DNA of 64,000 nt from Gordonia spumicola (lineage in GTDB: Bacteria > Actinomycetota > Actinomycetes > Mycobacteriales > Mycobacteriaceae). Below the pieces are notes generated by a model. That model was not told the DNA's origin. It worked only from the letters and a program-made list of their open reading frames with translations, and searched no databases. The DNA lies in assembly GCF_009932475.1 (NCBI RefSeq), contig NZ_BJOV01000005.1:2108001-2172000 (forward strand), read 5' to 3'. The position numbers and the translations under genes are program-made. Below are positions 32,884 to 40,836 of this stretch, in pieces. Numbering within the stretch: position 1 is the stretch's first letter; each line of letters starts with the position of its first letter.

Positions 32884-35484
32884 TCACGGGCCTGGGCTGA
32901 ACTGGTGGCGGGTTTGTCGGAGGTCACCAGTCTTCTCCAGATCGAGGTACCAGACAGGCTGAACGTCATCATCCGAGGCAGGCGTCAAAGAAGGAGAGTT
33001 GTCGGCAGCCCACGCGGCACGCCGAGCCCGAATCTCAGACATGCTGACTGGCCACCGGGACGAGTAGTTCACCCCGCCACTATGGCCTGCAAAGTCCATC
33101 AGTTTCTCGATCTCACTACGGAATCGGAACCAGGGGGAGAGGTGGCCGAAGTCGGGAAAGTACTCCTCAGGGTTGGCCATAACCTCGCGGAGCGGCCGGT
33201 TGATCCCCGACGGCTTTGCCAACAGAGTGACGGCAGTGCTGATTGCGGGCGCGTAGCCCAAGGACAGAACGGCTGCGCGGTTCGAGGCGTGCACAGTCCG
33301 GGCAGCGACCACGAAGCCCTGGGCATCGTCCATCTGATCCTGGAAGGCGGAAGCGGCGCGACGCATCGCGTACTCGGCCCAGGCCTGCGAGAGGCCCGAG
33401 GTAGTCAGCAGAGGCCGTACGCGCTCACGCAGCCCAGACGGAAGATCTGTGACCTTGGAGAGCAGGTGAGCATCGAAGGGAAGGGGCGGGGTTGCAGGAG
33501 CCGTTGCCCGGAGGGGGTCACCCAGGTCCCACGGTTTCGGAGGTGTGGGACTCCAGGAGGCAACGGCGCGCTCCCCTCTTTCCAGGACAGACAGCCAGTC
33601 ATCGACCATAGCGTCGTCAATGAGTCCAGCGCGGTGCAGGGAAGCGGCGGACACTTGGCCGAACTTCTCGCGAGCGTTCTCTGTGAAGTAGTCGACCACC
33701 GCGTCACCGGTATCCCGATAGTTCTGGCGTACCGACTCGAACGGGACTCCCTGCAGATCGCGGTCCGCCTCGTCAAGAAGATCGAAGGCAAGAGGATCGG
33801 GACCGCCAAAGCGGACTGTCGACAGCACAGCATCCATCCAAGCGAACGACTGGGCGGTGTGCGTGAAGTAGGTGGAGCGCTCGTGGGCACTGTGGGACGC
33901 AGCCCAGGCCAAGGCACTCTGAAATGCCGCCTCATCTGCAGAATCGGGCATGGACGTGTATGACTCTTGCAGGCGGTCTACACGGGACTGAGTAGAGCGC
34001 TCTGCCGATGCCAAGCACTTCAACCACGTCAGGGTGGCGGTTTGAGCAAGAGTCTCCAGGCGCAGGCGGTACAGGTGGAGGAACCGTGCACCCTTTGAAC
34101 CGGCCAAAGCGGACCCAGCAGCACCAGCGGCCTTTGACACGTACTTGGCCACATAGGCACCGAGGCGCTGGGCGGAGTTGCGGTGGTCGCCGTCGCGGTC
34201 GGTGTCGTGGGTGGCAACAACGCGGATATCCACGTTGGAGCCCCAAGAGATACGATCCGGGACCGGGTAGGTGGCGGTGTCGGGCAGGTAGACCTGGGCG
34301 TTGGGCGAGGTGAGGCAGCCCAGTGCGGCCTGGCGAATGGCTGGGCGGAGCGGGTCGGCGTATGCAGTGATGGAGTGCGCAACCTCAGCAGGAACGGCAG
34401 CAGACGGCCCAGGGCCCCACCCATCTTCAAAGTGCTTCTTCACTGTGGCAGGCGAGAAGTCTTGATGGGCCCAGTGGAGGATAGGATGGCACCACACTCG
34501 TCCGGCCTTGTCGCGGCGATAGAGGAACAAGAAGTCCTGCCACTCGTCAACACCGGGCGCAGGCACCATGTCACCCATCTTCCAAAGTCGGCGCGAACCA
34601 GGCCGCATATCGACGTACGGACCGGGGTCTGTAGGCGGGCGAACTGCGATGATGCAGTGGAAGTGCAGGGCCCCGCGTTTCTGGAACTCGGCCAGAATCT
34701 TGATCGAGACTGTGCAGCCGAAGTCCTCGTAGAACCGCAGACGAGAGCGGAGGTAGGGCGAGGTGCGGGCGATCAGGTCGGCAGCCATGCGGTTATGAAG
34801 TACCTGACCAGCGAAATCGTAGGTGGAAGGGTCGACAGGGGTACCGACGAGAGAGTCTGCCCGAGGGTCGCCCTCGATGAGCCGCCTGTCCTTCGGAATG
34901 TGGGCAAGAGCAGCATTGCGCTTGACGCACAGGACCTGGAAACCACGAGCATCGTGCGAGGAAAGCCACTCCTCACTGGTGGAGGATAGGTTGTGCTTAG
35001 CGGCGAGTTTGGCGGTGTCCTTGCGGGTCCAGTCGTAGCGATGGACGGCACCGAAACTGGGCTGGGTCAGCGTCACGAACAGCACAATGCCACCGTCACC
35101 GGCTGCGGCGCTTGGCATCCCCTCCTGCACGGATCGGCGCAGGATGTCCTGGTAGGCAGCAGCGCAGGGAGCACACTTGTCCTCACGGCGGGTCCCGCAG
35201 GGGAGGACCAACCGCTGTGAACCCTGGTCGTGAAGGGCCAGGCTAGACAGAACGATAGGCCGCACGCACTGGTCGGCTAGAGGCACGTAGGGCTTGGGCT
35301 CACTTGTACCGGCTCCCAGTAGGCCAGTGACCGCCGAGAAGGCTGCATCGTCGTCGGCGCTGGACCAGATAGGTTCGTCGTTAGGTTCGAGGAACTCCAC
35401 GTCCTCTGGGAAGGCGTCAGGGTCTACACCTAGATCTGCCCAAAGTTCCGAGGGTCTAAACAATCTCTCCTGAGTGTCTGTCAT
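32884..35484 (-). CDS. rep: Rolling-circle replication initiator, large RepSA-like protein
   Basis: 866 aa, the largest element gene. Features of the pSAM2/pIJ101 RepSA class are seen: a Cys cluster (Cys96, Cys104, Cys107 in PCGTRREDKCAPC), motif FVTLTQPSFG at 136-145, the metal-binding HxH in KRGALHFHCI (His274, His276), and a catalytic-tyrosine-type GAYVAKYVSK (Tyr444, Tyr448). It should nick a double-stranded origin and start rolling-circle replication of the excised circle. Classical RepSA proteins are roughly 450-500 aa, so the C-terminal roughly 350-400 residues are an extension of unknown role. ATG 35484 follows a strong AGGAGATG site, and promoter-repeat copy 4 is 41 bp upstream. Confidence 0.88.
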   Translation of the reverse strand: MTDTQERLFRPSELWADLGVDPDAFPEDVEFLEPNDEPIWSSADDDAAFSAVTGLLGAGTSEPKPYVPLADQCVRPIVLSSLALHDQGSQRLVLPCGTRREDKCAPCAAAYQDILRRSVQEGMPSAAAGDGGIVLFVTLTQPSFGAVHRYDWTRKDTAKLAAKHNLSSTSEEWLSSHDARGFQVLCVKRNAALAHIPKDRRLIEGDPRADSLVGTPVDPSTYDFAGQVLHNRMAADLIARTSPYLRSRLRFYEDFGCTVSIKILAEFQKRGALHFHCIIAVRPPTDPGPYVDMRPGSRRLWKMGDMVPAPGVDEWQDFLFLYRRDKAGRVWCHPILHWAHQDFSPATVKKHFEDGWGPGPSAAVPAEVAHSITAYADPLRPAIRQAALGCLTSPNAQVYLPDTATYPVPDRISWGSNVDIRVVATHDTDRDGDHRNSAQRLGAYVAKYVSKAAGAAGSALAGSKGARFLHLYRLRLETLAQTATLTWLKCLASAERSTQSRVDRLQESYTSMPDSADEAAFQSALAWAASHSAHERSTYFTHTAQSFAWMDAVLSTVRFGGPDPLAFDLLDEADRDLQGVPFESVRQNYRDTGDAVVDYFTENAREKFGQVSAASLHRAGLIDDAMVDDWLSVLERGERAVASWSPTPPKPWDLGDPLRATAPATPPLPFDAHLLSKVTDLPSGLRERVRPLLTTSGLSQAWAEYAMRRAASAFQDQMDDAQGFVVAARTVHASNRAAVLSLGYAPAISTAVTLLAKPSGINRPLREVMANPEEYFPDFGHLSPWFRFRSEIEKLMDFAGHSGGVNYSSRWPVSMSEIRARRAAWAADNSPSLTPASDDDVQPVWYLDLEKTGDLRQTRHQFSPGP

Positions 35485-35525
35485 CTCCTTCCTCCGAGGT
35501 TGTTGCGGGTAGTGGGTCTAGTAGT

Positions 35526-35554
35526 TACTGTGAGGGCGCTTTCCGGGAACACAA
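35526..35554 (-). promoter_or_regulatory. Element promoter-like repeat, copy 4
   Basis: Minus strand: TTGTGT, 17 bases containing CCGGAAAGCGCCCTC, then ACAGTA. It lies 41 bp before rep and about 36 bp from the start of the divergent 144-aa gene, so a protein bound here could control both. Confidence 0.7.
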
Positions 35555-35590
35555 GTCGCCCGTAGTGTCGTCCAACGAGAAGGAGTCGCA

Positions 35591-36025
35591 ATGACTGAAC
35601 AACCGAACGTTTTTCTGAGTGTCTTCGGGCAGCAGTACGTGGTGCTGGATTCGAGCAAGCGTGAGGAGATCACGGAGGCGCTGGACGGACTTCTCTCTGA
35701 AGGGGCTCTGACAATCGAGGCCTGGGACGCTGCGGTTGCTGGTGTCAATCGGCAACGGGGTGGGCGCGCTACTCCCCCGGCACCGGCACCGAAGGCGGCC
35801 AGCGAGGCAGACAAGGTTGCGCGCGACTGGGCGAAATTGACCGAGAAACTGTTCAAGAAGCACGGGCGTGAGGTGCTCGTGCCAGCACTGCGGGAGTGGT
35901 ACAACAACCAACTTCCGGAAGGTGCGGACCGGTGGACGAAGCAGAACGTTTTGACGGAGGTCAAGGTGGCGGCGCTGAAGACGTTCTCAACACCAGAGGA
36001 TCTTGAAGCGCTCCTGAGCGAGTAG
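35591..36025 (+). CDS. Hypothetical protein, divergent from rep
   Basis: 144 aa, starting MTEQPNVFLSVFGQQYVVLD. The N-terminal third is alpha-beta (KREEITEALDGLLSEGALTI), followed by a proline/alanine linker (PPAPAPKAASEAD) and a basic helical C-terminal half (DWAKLTEKLFKKHGREVLVP). Apart from the integrase it is the only rightward gene of the element. Its start is about 37 bp from promoter-repeat copy 4 and 106 bp from rep's start, the position often held by a copy-number or transfer regulator. No HTH signature is obvious. It ends in a strong terminator. Confidence 0.7.
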   Translation: MTEQPNVFLSVFGQQYVVLDSSKREEITEALDGLLSEGALTIEAWDAAVAGVNRQRGGRATPPAPAPKAASEADKVARDWAKLTEKLFKKHGREVLVPALREWYNNQLPEGADRWTKQNVLTEVKVAALKTFSTPEDLEALLSE

Positions 36026-36035
36026 TGTGAGCGCG

Positions 36036-36071
36036 AAGAGCCCCCAGTCCGATGATGGAGTGGGGGCTCTT
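36036..36071. terminator. Bidirectional hairpin terminator
   Basis: AAGAGCCCCCA (36036-36046) pairs with TGGGGGCTCTT (36061-36071), 11 bp with no mismatch and a 14-base loop, followed by CCTATT. It lies between the convergent 144-aa and 198-aa genes. Confidence 0.85.
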
Positions 36072-36104
36072 CCTATTGCCAGGAGAGGCTGTGCTATGGA
36101 ATGA

Positions 36105-36701
36105 CTAGTCGATCACGGGGCACTGGAAGGCTGTGAACGCCTTGAACTCGTAATCGGTGGGCGTCAGCCATTCTGGATGTGCGAGGACTTCATCCATTGT
36201 CGCGTAGCGGCTCTCATCGTTCTCAATTGTCCGGACAACCGCCCAAATCGAATACCCGTCGTCTTGCGACATCGGCTTGGTAGCGATTAGGTCACCGATG
36301 ACGCCTGCACGAGGTGGGACCGCTCCAAACGGAACAGCGAGATAGATCGACTGAACGACTTCGGCAGGGCTGTCAACCGCGAACCAGGTGGTCAGCGCCG
36401 TTGAGCCCAGGACGGCAACCTTGCCGGAGAACTGGCTAGCAAGTCGCGCAAAGTCCGCCGTTCCGTCTGTACTGCCAGTGGACCCGTAGTTCACAGGGCC
36501 CTGGTCAGCGACGGAACACGGCTCGTATGCCAACGAAGACGGCTCCGCTGTAGGAAAACGCTGGCCGGTCAGAACTCCGCCTAGGAGCGTAGCGGCGACG
36601 AGGAGAACCACAACCACGATGTGGAGGTGGCGTGGGCCGCGCATCAAGTGCCAGCGGGTCAGAATGTGGGGTTTTGAAGTGGGGAGTTGAGTGTCTGTCA
36701 T
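36105..36701 (-). CDS. Membrane-anchored hypothetical protein
   Basis: 198 aa: a basic cytoplasmic N-terminus (MTDTQLPTSKPHILTRWHLM), one membrane segment (about 27-47, HIVVVVLLVAATLLGGVL), then about 150 residues outside with two cysteines (EPCSV and FQCPVID). Its first five residues equal those of Rep (MTDTQ). The start is fixed by GGAGGT, and promoter-repeat copy 5 is 44 bp upstream. It is the first gene inside the right end. Cell-surface role (entry exclusion, mating) is only a guess from topology. Confidence 0.7.
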   Translation of the reverse strand: MTDTQLPTSKPHILTRWHLMRGPRHLHIVVVVLLVAATLLGGVLTGQRFPTAEPSSLAYEPCSVADQGPVNYGSTGSTDGTADFARLASQFSGKVAVLGSTALTTWFAVDSPAEVVQSIYLAVPFGAVPPRAGVIGDLIATKPMSQDDGYSIWAVVRTIENDESRYATMDEVLAHPEWLTPTDYEFKAFTAFQCPVID

Positions 36702-36745
36702 GGCGAAACCTCCGTAGCCAAGTAGTGAGCGGGTGGACTACTACT

Positions 36746-36774
36746 CACCGTGGGGGCGCATTCTGGAAACCCAA
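36746..36774 (-). promoter_or_regulatory. Element promoter-like repeat, copy 5
   Basis: Minus strand: TTGGGT, 17 bases containing CCAGAATGCGCCCCC, then ACGGTG and AGTAGTAG. It lies 44 bp before the 198-aa gene. The most divergent copy at the -35-like hexamer. Confidence 0.66.
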
Positions 36775-36848
36775 GGCGTTAGGTCACAATTTGGTAACGG
36801 TTCGACGGGGCGCGGCGGGGCGCATACCGGGGAGGGGTATCGCTGGTC

Positions 36849-36907
36849 TGCCACAACTCTTTGCCACAAAACGAGGATCTCCCCAGGTCGCCACGGCGTG
36901 TGCCACA
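36849..36907 (+). repeat. Right paired TGCCACA sites, probable integrase arm sites
   Basis: TGCCACAA (36849-36856) and TTGCCACAA (36861-36869) with units 13 bp apart, matching the left-end pair in sequence, order and spacing. A weaker pair follows: CGCCACG at 36889 and TGCCACA at 36901. All lie 50-110 bp inside the attR core. Confidence 0.6.
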
Positions 36908-36944
36908 GCGTCCTGGGGAGTGTTGCCCCTGGTCAGGGCGTTAG

Positions 36945-36968
36945 TCAGACATTAAATCTAAACTCCAC
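36945..36968 (-). other. attR with element-supplied ychF 3' end
   Basis: The last codons of ychF, minus strand GTG GAG TTT AGA TTT AAT GTC TGA, are AT-rich and unlike the rest of the gene. They replace the native GC-rich codons left at 27211-27238 and code the same residues. The shared 8-bp core is 36961-36968. Confidence 0.87.
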
Positions 36969-38024
36969 GACGTCGCCGTCGGCCATGACGTAGTCCTTGC
37001 CTTCCATGCGGACCTTGCCCGCGGCCTTGGCGTCGTTCATGGTGCCCGCGGCGTCGAGGTCGGCGAAGGAGACGATCTCGGCCTTGATGAAACCCTTCTC
37101 GAAGTCCGTGTGGATGACGCCCGCGGCCTTCGGGGCGGTGTCGCCCTGGCGGATCGTCCACGCACGCGACTCCTTGGGGCCCGCGGTCAGGTACGTCTGC
37201 AGCCCGAGGGTGTGGAAGCCCGCCCGCGCGAGCTGTGCGAGACCGGCCTCGTCCTGGCCGATGGACTCGAGGAGTTCCTTCGCGTCGTCCTCGTCGAGCT
37301 CCAGGAGCTCACTCTCGACCTTGGCGTCGAGGAACACGGCGTCGGCCGGTGCGACGGCGGCACGCAGTTCCGCCTTGCGCGCATCGTCGGTCAGCACGCC
37401 CTCATCGGCGTTGAACACGTACAGGAACGGCTTCGCGGTCAACAGGTGCAGCTCACGGACCGACGACAGGTCGAACGAGTCCTTCGCCGAGAACAGCGTC
37501 TTGCCGCCGTCGAGGATCTCCTGCGCCTTCTTCGCGGCATCGAGCAGGACGGCGAGGTCCTTGTTCTTGCGCGCGTCCTTCTCCAGGCGCGGCAACGCCT
37601 TCTCCAGGGTCTGCATGTCGGCGAGGATCAGCTCGGTCTCGATCACCTCGATGTCGGCGAACGGATCGACGCGGCCGTCGACGTGCACGACGTCGTCGTC
37701 GGAGAACACGCGGACCACCTGGCAGATCGCGTCCGCCTCGCGGATGTTGGCGAGGAACTGGTTGCCCATGCCCTCACCGACGGAGGCGCCCTTCACGATG
37801 CCCGCGATGTCGACGAACGACACGGTGGCCGGCAGGATCCGTTCACTGCCGAAGATCTCCGCCAGGCGATGCAGACGAACGTCGGGCAGTTCGACGACGC
37901 CGACGTTCGGTTCAATGGTCGCGAACGGGTAGTTCGCGGCCAGCACGTCGTTACGCGTCAACGCGTTGAAGAGGGTCGACTTTCCGACGTTGGGCAGGCC
38001 GACGATTCCGAGGGTAAGACTCAC
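36945..38024 (-). CDS. ychF: Redox-regulated P-loop ATPase YchF (Obg family)
   Basis: Universally conserved OLA1/YchF-type P-loop NTPase, 359 aa, ribosome-associated and implicated in stress responses. The Walker A is GLPNVGKSTLF near residue 8, and G4 is FNADE instead of NKxD, which gives the ATP preference typical of YchF. The TGS-like C-terminal domain ends DYVMADGDVVEFRFNV. Full length, so the protein is intact despite the element inserted at its 3' end: the final codons come from the element, and expression of the last residues now depends on element DNA. It is followed upstream (right) by an AI-2E exporter gene whose stop lies 7 bp before. Confidence 0.95.
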   Translation of the reverse strand: MSLTLGIVGLPNVGKSTLFNALTRNDVLAANYPFATIEPNVGVVELPDVRLHRLAEIFGSERILPATVSFVDIAGIVKGASVGEGMGNQFLANIREADAICQVVRVFSDDDVVHVDGRVDPFADIEVIETELILADMQTLEKALPRLEKDARKNKDLAVLLDAAKKAQEILDGGKTLFSAKDSFDLSSVRELHLLTAKPFLYVFNADEGVLTDDARKAELRAAVAPADAVFLDAKVESELLELDEDDAKELLESIGQDEAGLAQLARAGFHTLGLQTYLTAGPKESRAWTIRQGDTAPKAAGVIHTDFEKGFIKAEIVSFADLDAAGTMNDAKAAGKVRMEGKDYVMADGDVVEFRFNV

Positions 38025-38030
38025 GGGTGG

Positions 38031-39236
38031 TCAGTCTATCTGGCCCTTGGCGGCCTTCGCCGCCGCCTCGGCGTCTTCTTCCGCGATCTGCTCCCCCGCG
38101 GCCTTTCCGATCTGCTCCAAGATGTACCGCAACGCCACCGCGAGGCACGACGCCGCGGGCACCGCGAGGAACGCGCCGGTGATGCCGTACAGCGAACCGC
38201 CGAGCGTCACCGCCAACAGCACGATCACCGCGTGCAGGTCCATCGACTTGGCCTGCAGCCACGGCTGCAGGACGTTGCCCTCCAACTGCTGCACCACCAG
38301 GATGATCGCCAACACGATGAGCGCCTTCGTCACGCTGCCAGACACGAGGGCGATCAACACCGCGAGGGCTCCGGCGACGAACGCGCCGACGATCGGGATG
38401 AATCCGCCGATGAACGTGATCACGATGAGCACGCCCGCCAGCGGCACGTTCAACACCACCAGACCGATGCCGATCAGGGCCGCGTCGACGAAGCTCACGA
38501 TCGCCTGCGTCCGGATGAACCCTCCGAGGGTGTTCCACATCCGCAGCATCACCTCGCCGAGATGCGACTGTCCGTCGGCGACGCCCATCGTGCGGTTGAG
38601 CCACGGGATGAACCGCGGCCCGTCCTTGAGGAAGAAGAAGACGAGCACCGCGGTCGTGAACAGCGTGACGATCGCCGACGTCGCGACCCCGACACCGTTG
38701 AACACACCCGTCGCGATCGTCGACGCGCTCTTCTGCAGCTTGTCGGTGATCTCCGTGACGACCGACGAGATCTGCTCGTCACCGATGTTCAGCGGCGGGC
38801 CCTGCGCCCAGTCCTGCACTCGCTTGACGCCGTCGACGGCCTGATTCGCCAGCTCCGGGGCCTGATCGACGATCGACGGCACGATCAGACCGATCACCCC
38901 CGCGACGACGCCCACGCCGATCAAGACCACCAGGACGGTCGCACCGGCGGCCGGGACGCCCTTGCTCCGCAGCCAACGAACCGGCGGCCACAGCACGGTC
39001 GAGACCACGATCGCGAGGATCACCGGGAGCAGCACGACCCAGAACTTCGCCAGCAGGATCATCAGCGCATAGAGGAACGCGAGCACCACGATCATCTGCA
39101 GACACACCGTGGCCGTCGACTTCAGTCCGGCGAGAAACACCCGGCCACGGGTCGAGTGGCCCTGCTCGCCGTCGGGGCCGATGGCGCCCTCGTCGGGCTC
39201 CACGAGAGGTTCAGCGTGCTCGTTGTCCTCAGTCAC
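38031..39236 (-). CDS. AI-2E family transporter (PerM-like)
   Basis: 401 aa integral membrane protein of the AI-2E/PerM exporter family, some of whose members export autoinducer-2 or other small molecules or act as sodium/proton exchangers. About eight hydrophobic segments, with the conserved long soluble loop (VPSIVDQAPELANQAVDGVK) after the third, and the C-terminal block FIGGFIPIVGAFVAGALAVL and EGNVLQPWLQAKSMDLHAVI that typifies the family. GTG 39236 is chosen, avoiding an arginine-rich extension; the acidic cytoplasmic N-terminus then reads VTEDNEHAEPLVEPDEG. Substrate unknown. Confidence 0.88.
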   Translation of the reverse strand: MTEDNEHAEPLVEPDEGAIGPDGEQGHSTRGRVFLAGLKSTATVCLQMIVVLAFLYALMILLAKFWVVLLPVILAIVVSTVLWPPVRWLRSKGVPAAGATVLVVLIGVGVVAGVIGLIVPSIVDQAPELANQAVDGVKRVQDWAQGPPLNIGDEQISSVVTEITDKLQKSASTIATGVFNGVGVATSAIVTLFTTAVLVFFFLKDGPRFIPWLNRTMGVADGQSHLGEVMLRMWNTLGGFIRTQAIVSFVDAALIGIGLVVLNVPLAGVLIVITFIGGFIPIVGAFVAGALAVLIALVSGSVTKALIVLAIILVVQQLEGNVLQPWLQAKSMDLHAVIVLLAVTLGGSLYGITGAFLAVPAASCLAVALRYILEQIGKAAGEQIAEEDAEAAAKAAKGQID

Positions 39237-39336
39237 GTCCTCATGGTCACACAGGGCACCGACATTTCGACGACGGCGCACCGCCATGTCTGTTTTCCGC
39301 TAGACGAGGCCCGATGCGCGGCGGCATGGTGAACGA

Positions 39337-40836
39337 GTGACCGACACCGAACTCGCCCATCGTCGACTCGACTTCGACAGCTGCTACCGCGCACTCGCCG
39401 CCCGGGACAAGCGGTTCGACGGCCAGTTCGTGACCATCGTCCACAGCACCGGCATCTACTGCAGGCCGTCCTGCCCGGCGCGAACGCCCAAGCGCGAGAA
39501 CGTCGACTTCGTGCCGACGGCGGCCGCGGCGGCCGTCCGCGGCTTCCGGGCGTGCCGCCGATGCCTCCCGGACGCGACACCCGGCTCTCCGCGCTGGAAC
39601 AACGACGCGGACCTCGCCGCCCGCGCCATGCGACTGATCGCGGACGGCGTCGTCGACCGCGGCGGCGTCGGCGGGCTGGCGTCCGCGCTCGGCTACACCG
39701 AACGGCATCTGAGTCGGGTGCTGACCACCGAACTCGGTGCGGGGACCGCGGCGCTCGCCCGCACGCACCGGGCGGTCTCCGCGCGGATCCTGCTCACCGC
39801 GACCGACCTCACCGTCACCGACGTCGCCTTCGCGGCGGGCTTCTCCAGCGTCCGGCAGTTCAACGACACGATGCGCGAGATGTACGCCGCGACACCGACC
39901 GAACTGCGCGCGGCGGGCCGACGCACCGCTCACGCGCCGGGCGGACACAGCGACGCGATCTCGCTGAAACTGCCGTTCCGCCCGCCCTACGACGCCGCGT
40001 GGACCATGTACGGGCTCGCCTCGCACGCGGTTCCCGGCATCGAGCACTGCGACGGGCGGACGTACCGCCGCAGCCTGTCGCTGCCGCACGGGCCCGCGAC
40101 CGTCCAGGTGACGCTCGAGGGCGACCACGCGGCCGTCCGTTTCGATCACCTCGACCTCGCCGACCTCGGCGCCGCGGTCAATCGCGTCCGCCGACTCCTC
40201 GACCTCGACGCCGACCCGGTCGCCGTCGACGCGACGCTGGGCTCCGACCCGATCCTCGGTCCCCTCGTGGCCGCGCACCCCGGGATACGACTGCCGGGCA
40301 GCGTCGACGGCGCCGAGACGCTCACCCGGGTGATGCTCGGCCAACAGGTCAGCGTCAAGGCCGCCAGGACCAGGACCGGCCGACTCGTCGCGGCGCTCGG
40401 CGAGCCCCTCCCGTGGGCCGACGATCACCTCACGCACCTGTTCCCGACCGCCGGATCGATCGCAGCCCGCGGCGCGGACGTCCTCACCGGACCCTCTCGT
40501 TCGATCGCCGCGATCACCGGGGCGGCCGCTGCCTGTGGACAGGGGATGGAACTGCACGCGGGGGTCGATGCGTCTGACTTACGAGCGGACCTGCTGCGTC
40601 TGAAAGGCGTCGGATACTGGACCGCCGACCAGGTGGTCATGCGGGTCACCGGCGATCCGGACGTCCTGCCCCGCGCCGACTTGGTGATCGACCGGGCGCT
40701 CGCCGACCTCGGAGCGGGCCCGGACGACGCCACGTCGTGGCGACCGTGGCGGTCGTACGCGTCGATGCACCTGTGGCGCAGACAGCTCGCTCACCTCATC
40801 GAAGACCGGGCATCCGAACAAGGAGCACGCACATGA
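39337..40836 (+). CDS. Ada-AlkA fusion: DNA methylphosphotriester-sensing regulator and 3-methyladenine glycosylase
   Basis: 499 aa fusion for the adaptive response to alkylation damage. Residues 1-80 form the Ada zinc/methyl-acceptor domain with Cys42, Cys46, Cys73 and Cys76 (IYCRPSCPAR and CRRC). Residues 90-190 are an AraC-type HTH (GGLASALGYTERHLSRVL and TDVAFAAGFSSVRQFNDTMR). Residues 210-499 are AlkA with helix-hairpin-helix LKGVGYWTADQV and catalytic Asp in LPRADLVIDRAL. It both excises alkylated bases and activates transcription, probably of itself and ogt. GTG 39337. The stop overlaps the ogt start (ATGA). Confidence 0.93.
   Translation: MTDTELAHRRLDFDSCYRALAARDKRFDGQFVTIVHSTGIYCRPSCPARTPKRENVDFVPTAAAAAVRGFRACRRCLPDATPGSPRWNNDADLAARAMRLIADGVVDRGGVGGLASALGYTERHLSRVLTTELGAGTAALARTHRAVSARILLTATDLTVTDVAFAAGFSSVRQFNDTMREMYAATPTELRAAGRRTAHAPGGHSDAISLKLPFRPPYDAAWTMYGLASHAVPGIEHCDGRTYRRSLSLPHGPATVQVTLEGDHAAVRFDHLDLADLGAAVNRVRRLLDLDADPVAVDATLGSDPILGPLVAAHPGIRLPGSVDGAETLTRVMLGQQVSVKAARTRTGRLVAALGEPLPWADDHLTHLFPTAGSIAARGADVLTGPSRSIAAITGAAAACGQGMELHAGVDASDLRADLLRLKGVGYWTADQVVMRVTGDPDVLPRADLVIDRALADLGAGPDDATSWRPWRSYASMHLWRRQLAHLIEDRASEQGART

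Larger units (their letters stand above)
27227..36968. mobile_element. AICE-like integrative element inserted in the ychF 3' end
   Basis: About 9.73 kb between 8-bp direct repeats AACTCCAC at 27227-27234 and 36961-36968. It carries a tyrosine integrase at the left end, an FtsK/Tra-type ATPase, a rolling-circle-type replication initiator, several small unknown genes, five copies of a promoter-like repeat and paired TGCCACA sites inside both ends. Base composition is visibly lower in GC than the host on both sides. This set (int, rep, one FtsK-like transfer gene) is that of pSAM2-class actinomycete integrative and conjugative elements. No excisionase, KorSA-like repressor or antibiotic cargo was recognised. 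Integration at the end of a protein gene rather than a tRNA is unusual for the class. Confidence 0.88.

Noticed and set aside
27211..36968. Prophage
   Set aside because: No capsid, tail, terminase or lysis genes; int, rep and Tra fit an AICE or integrated plasmid.
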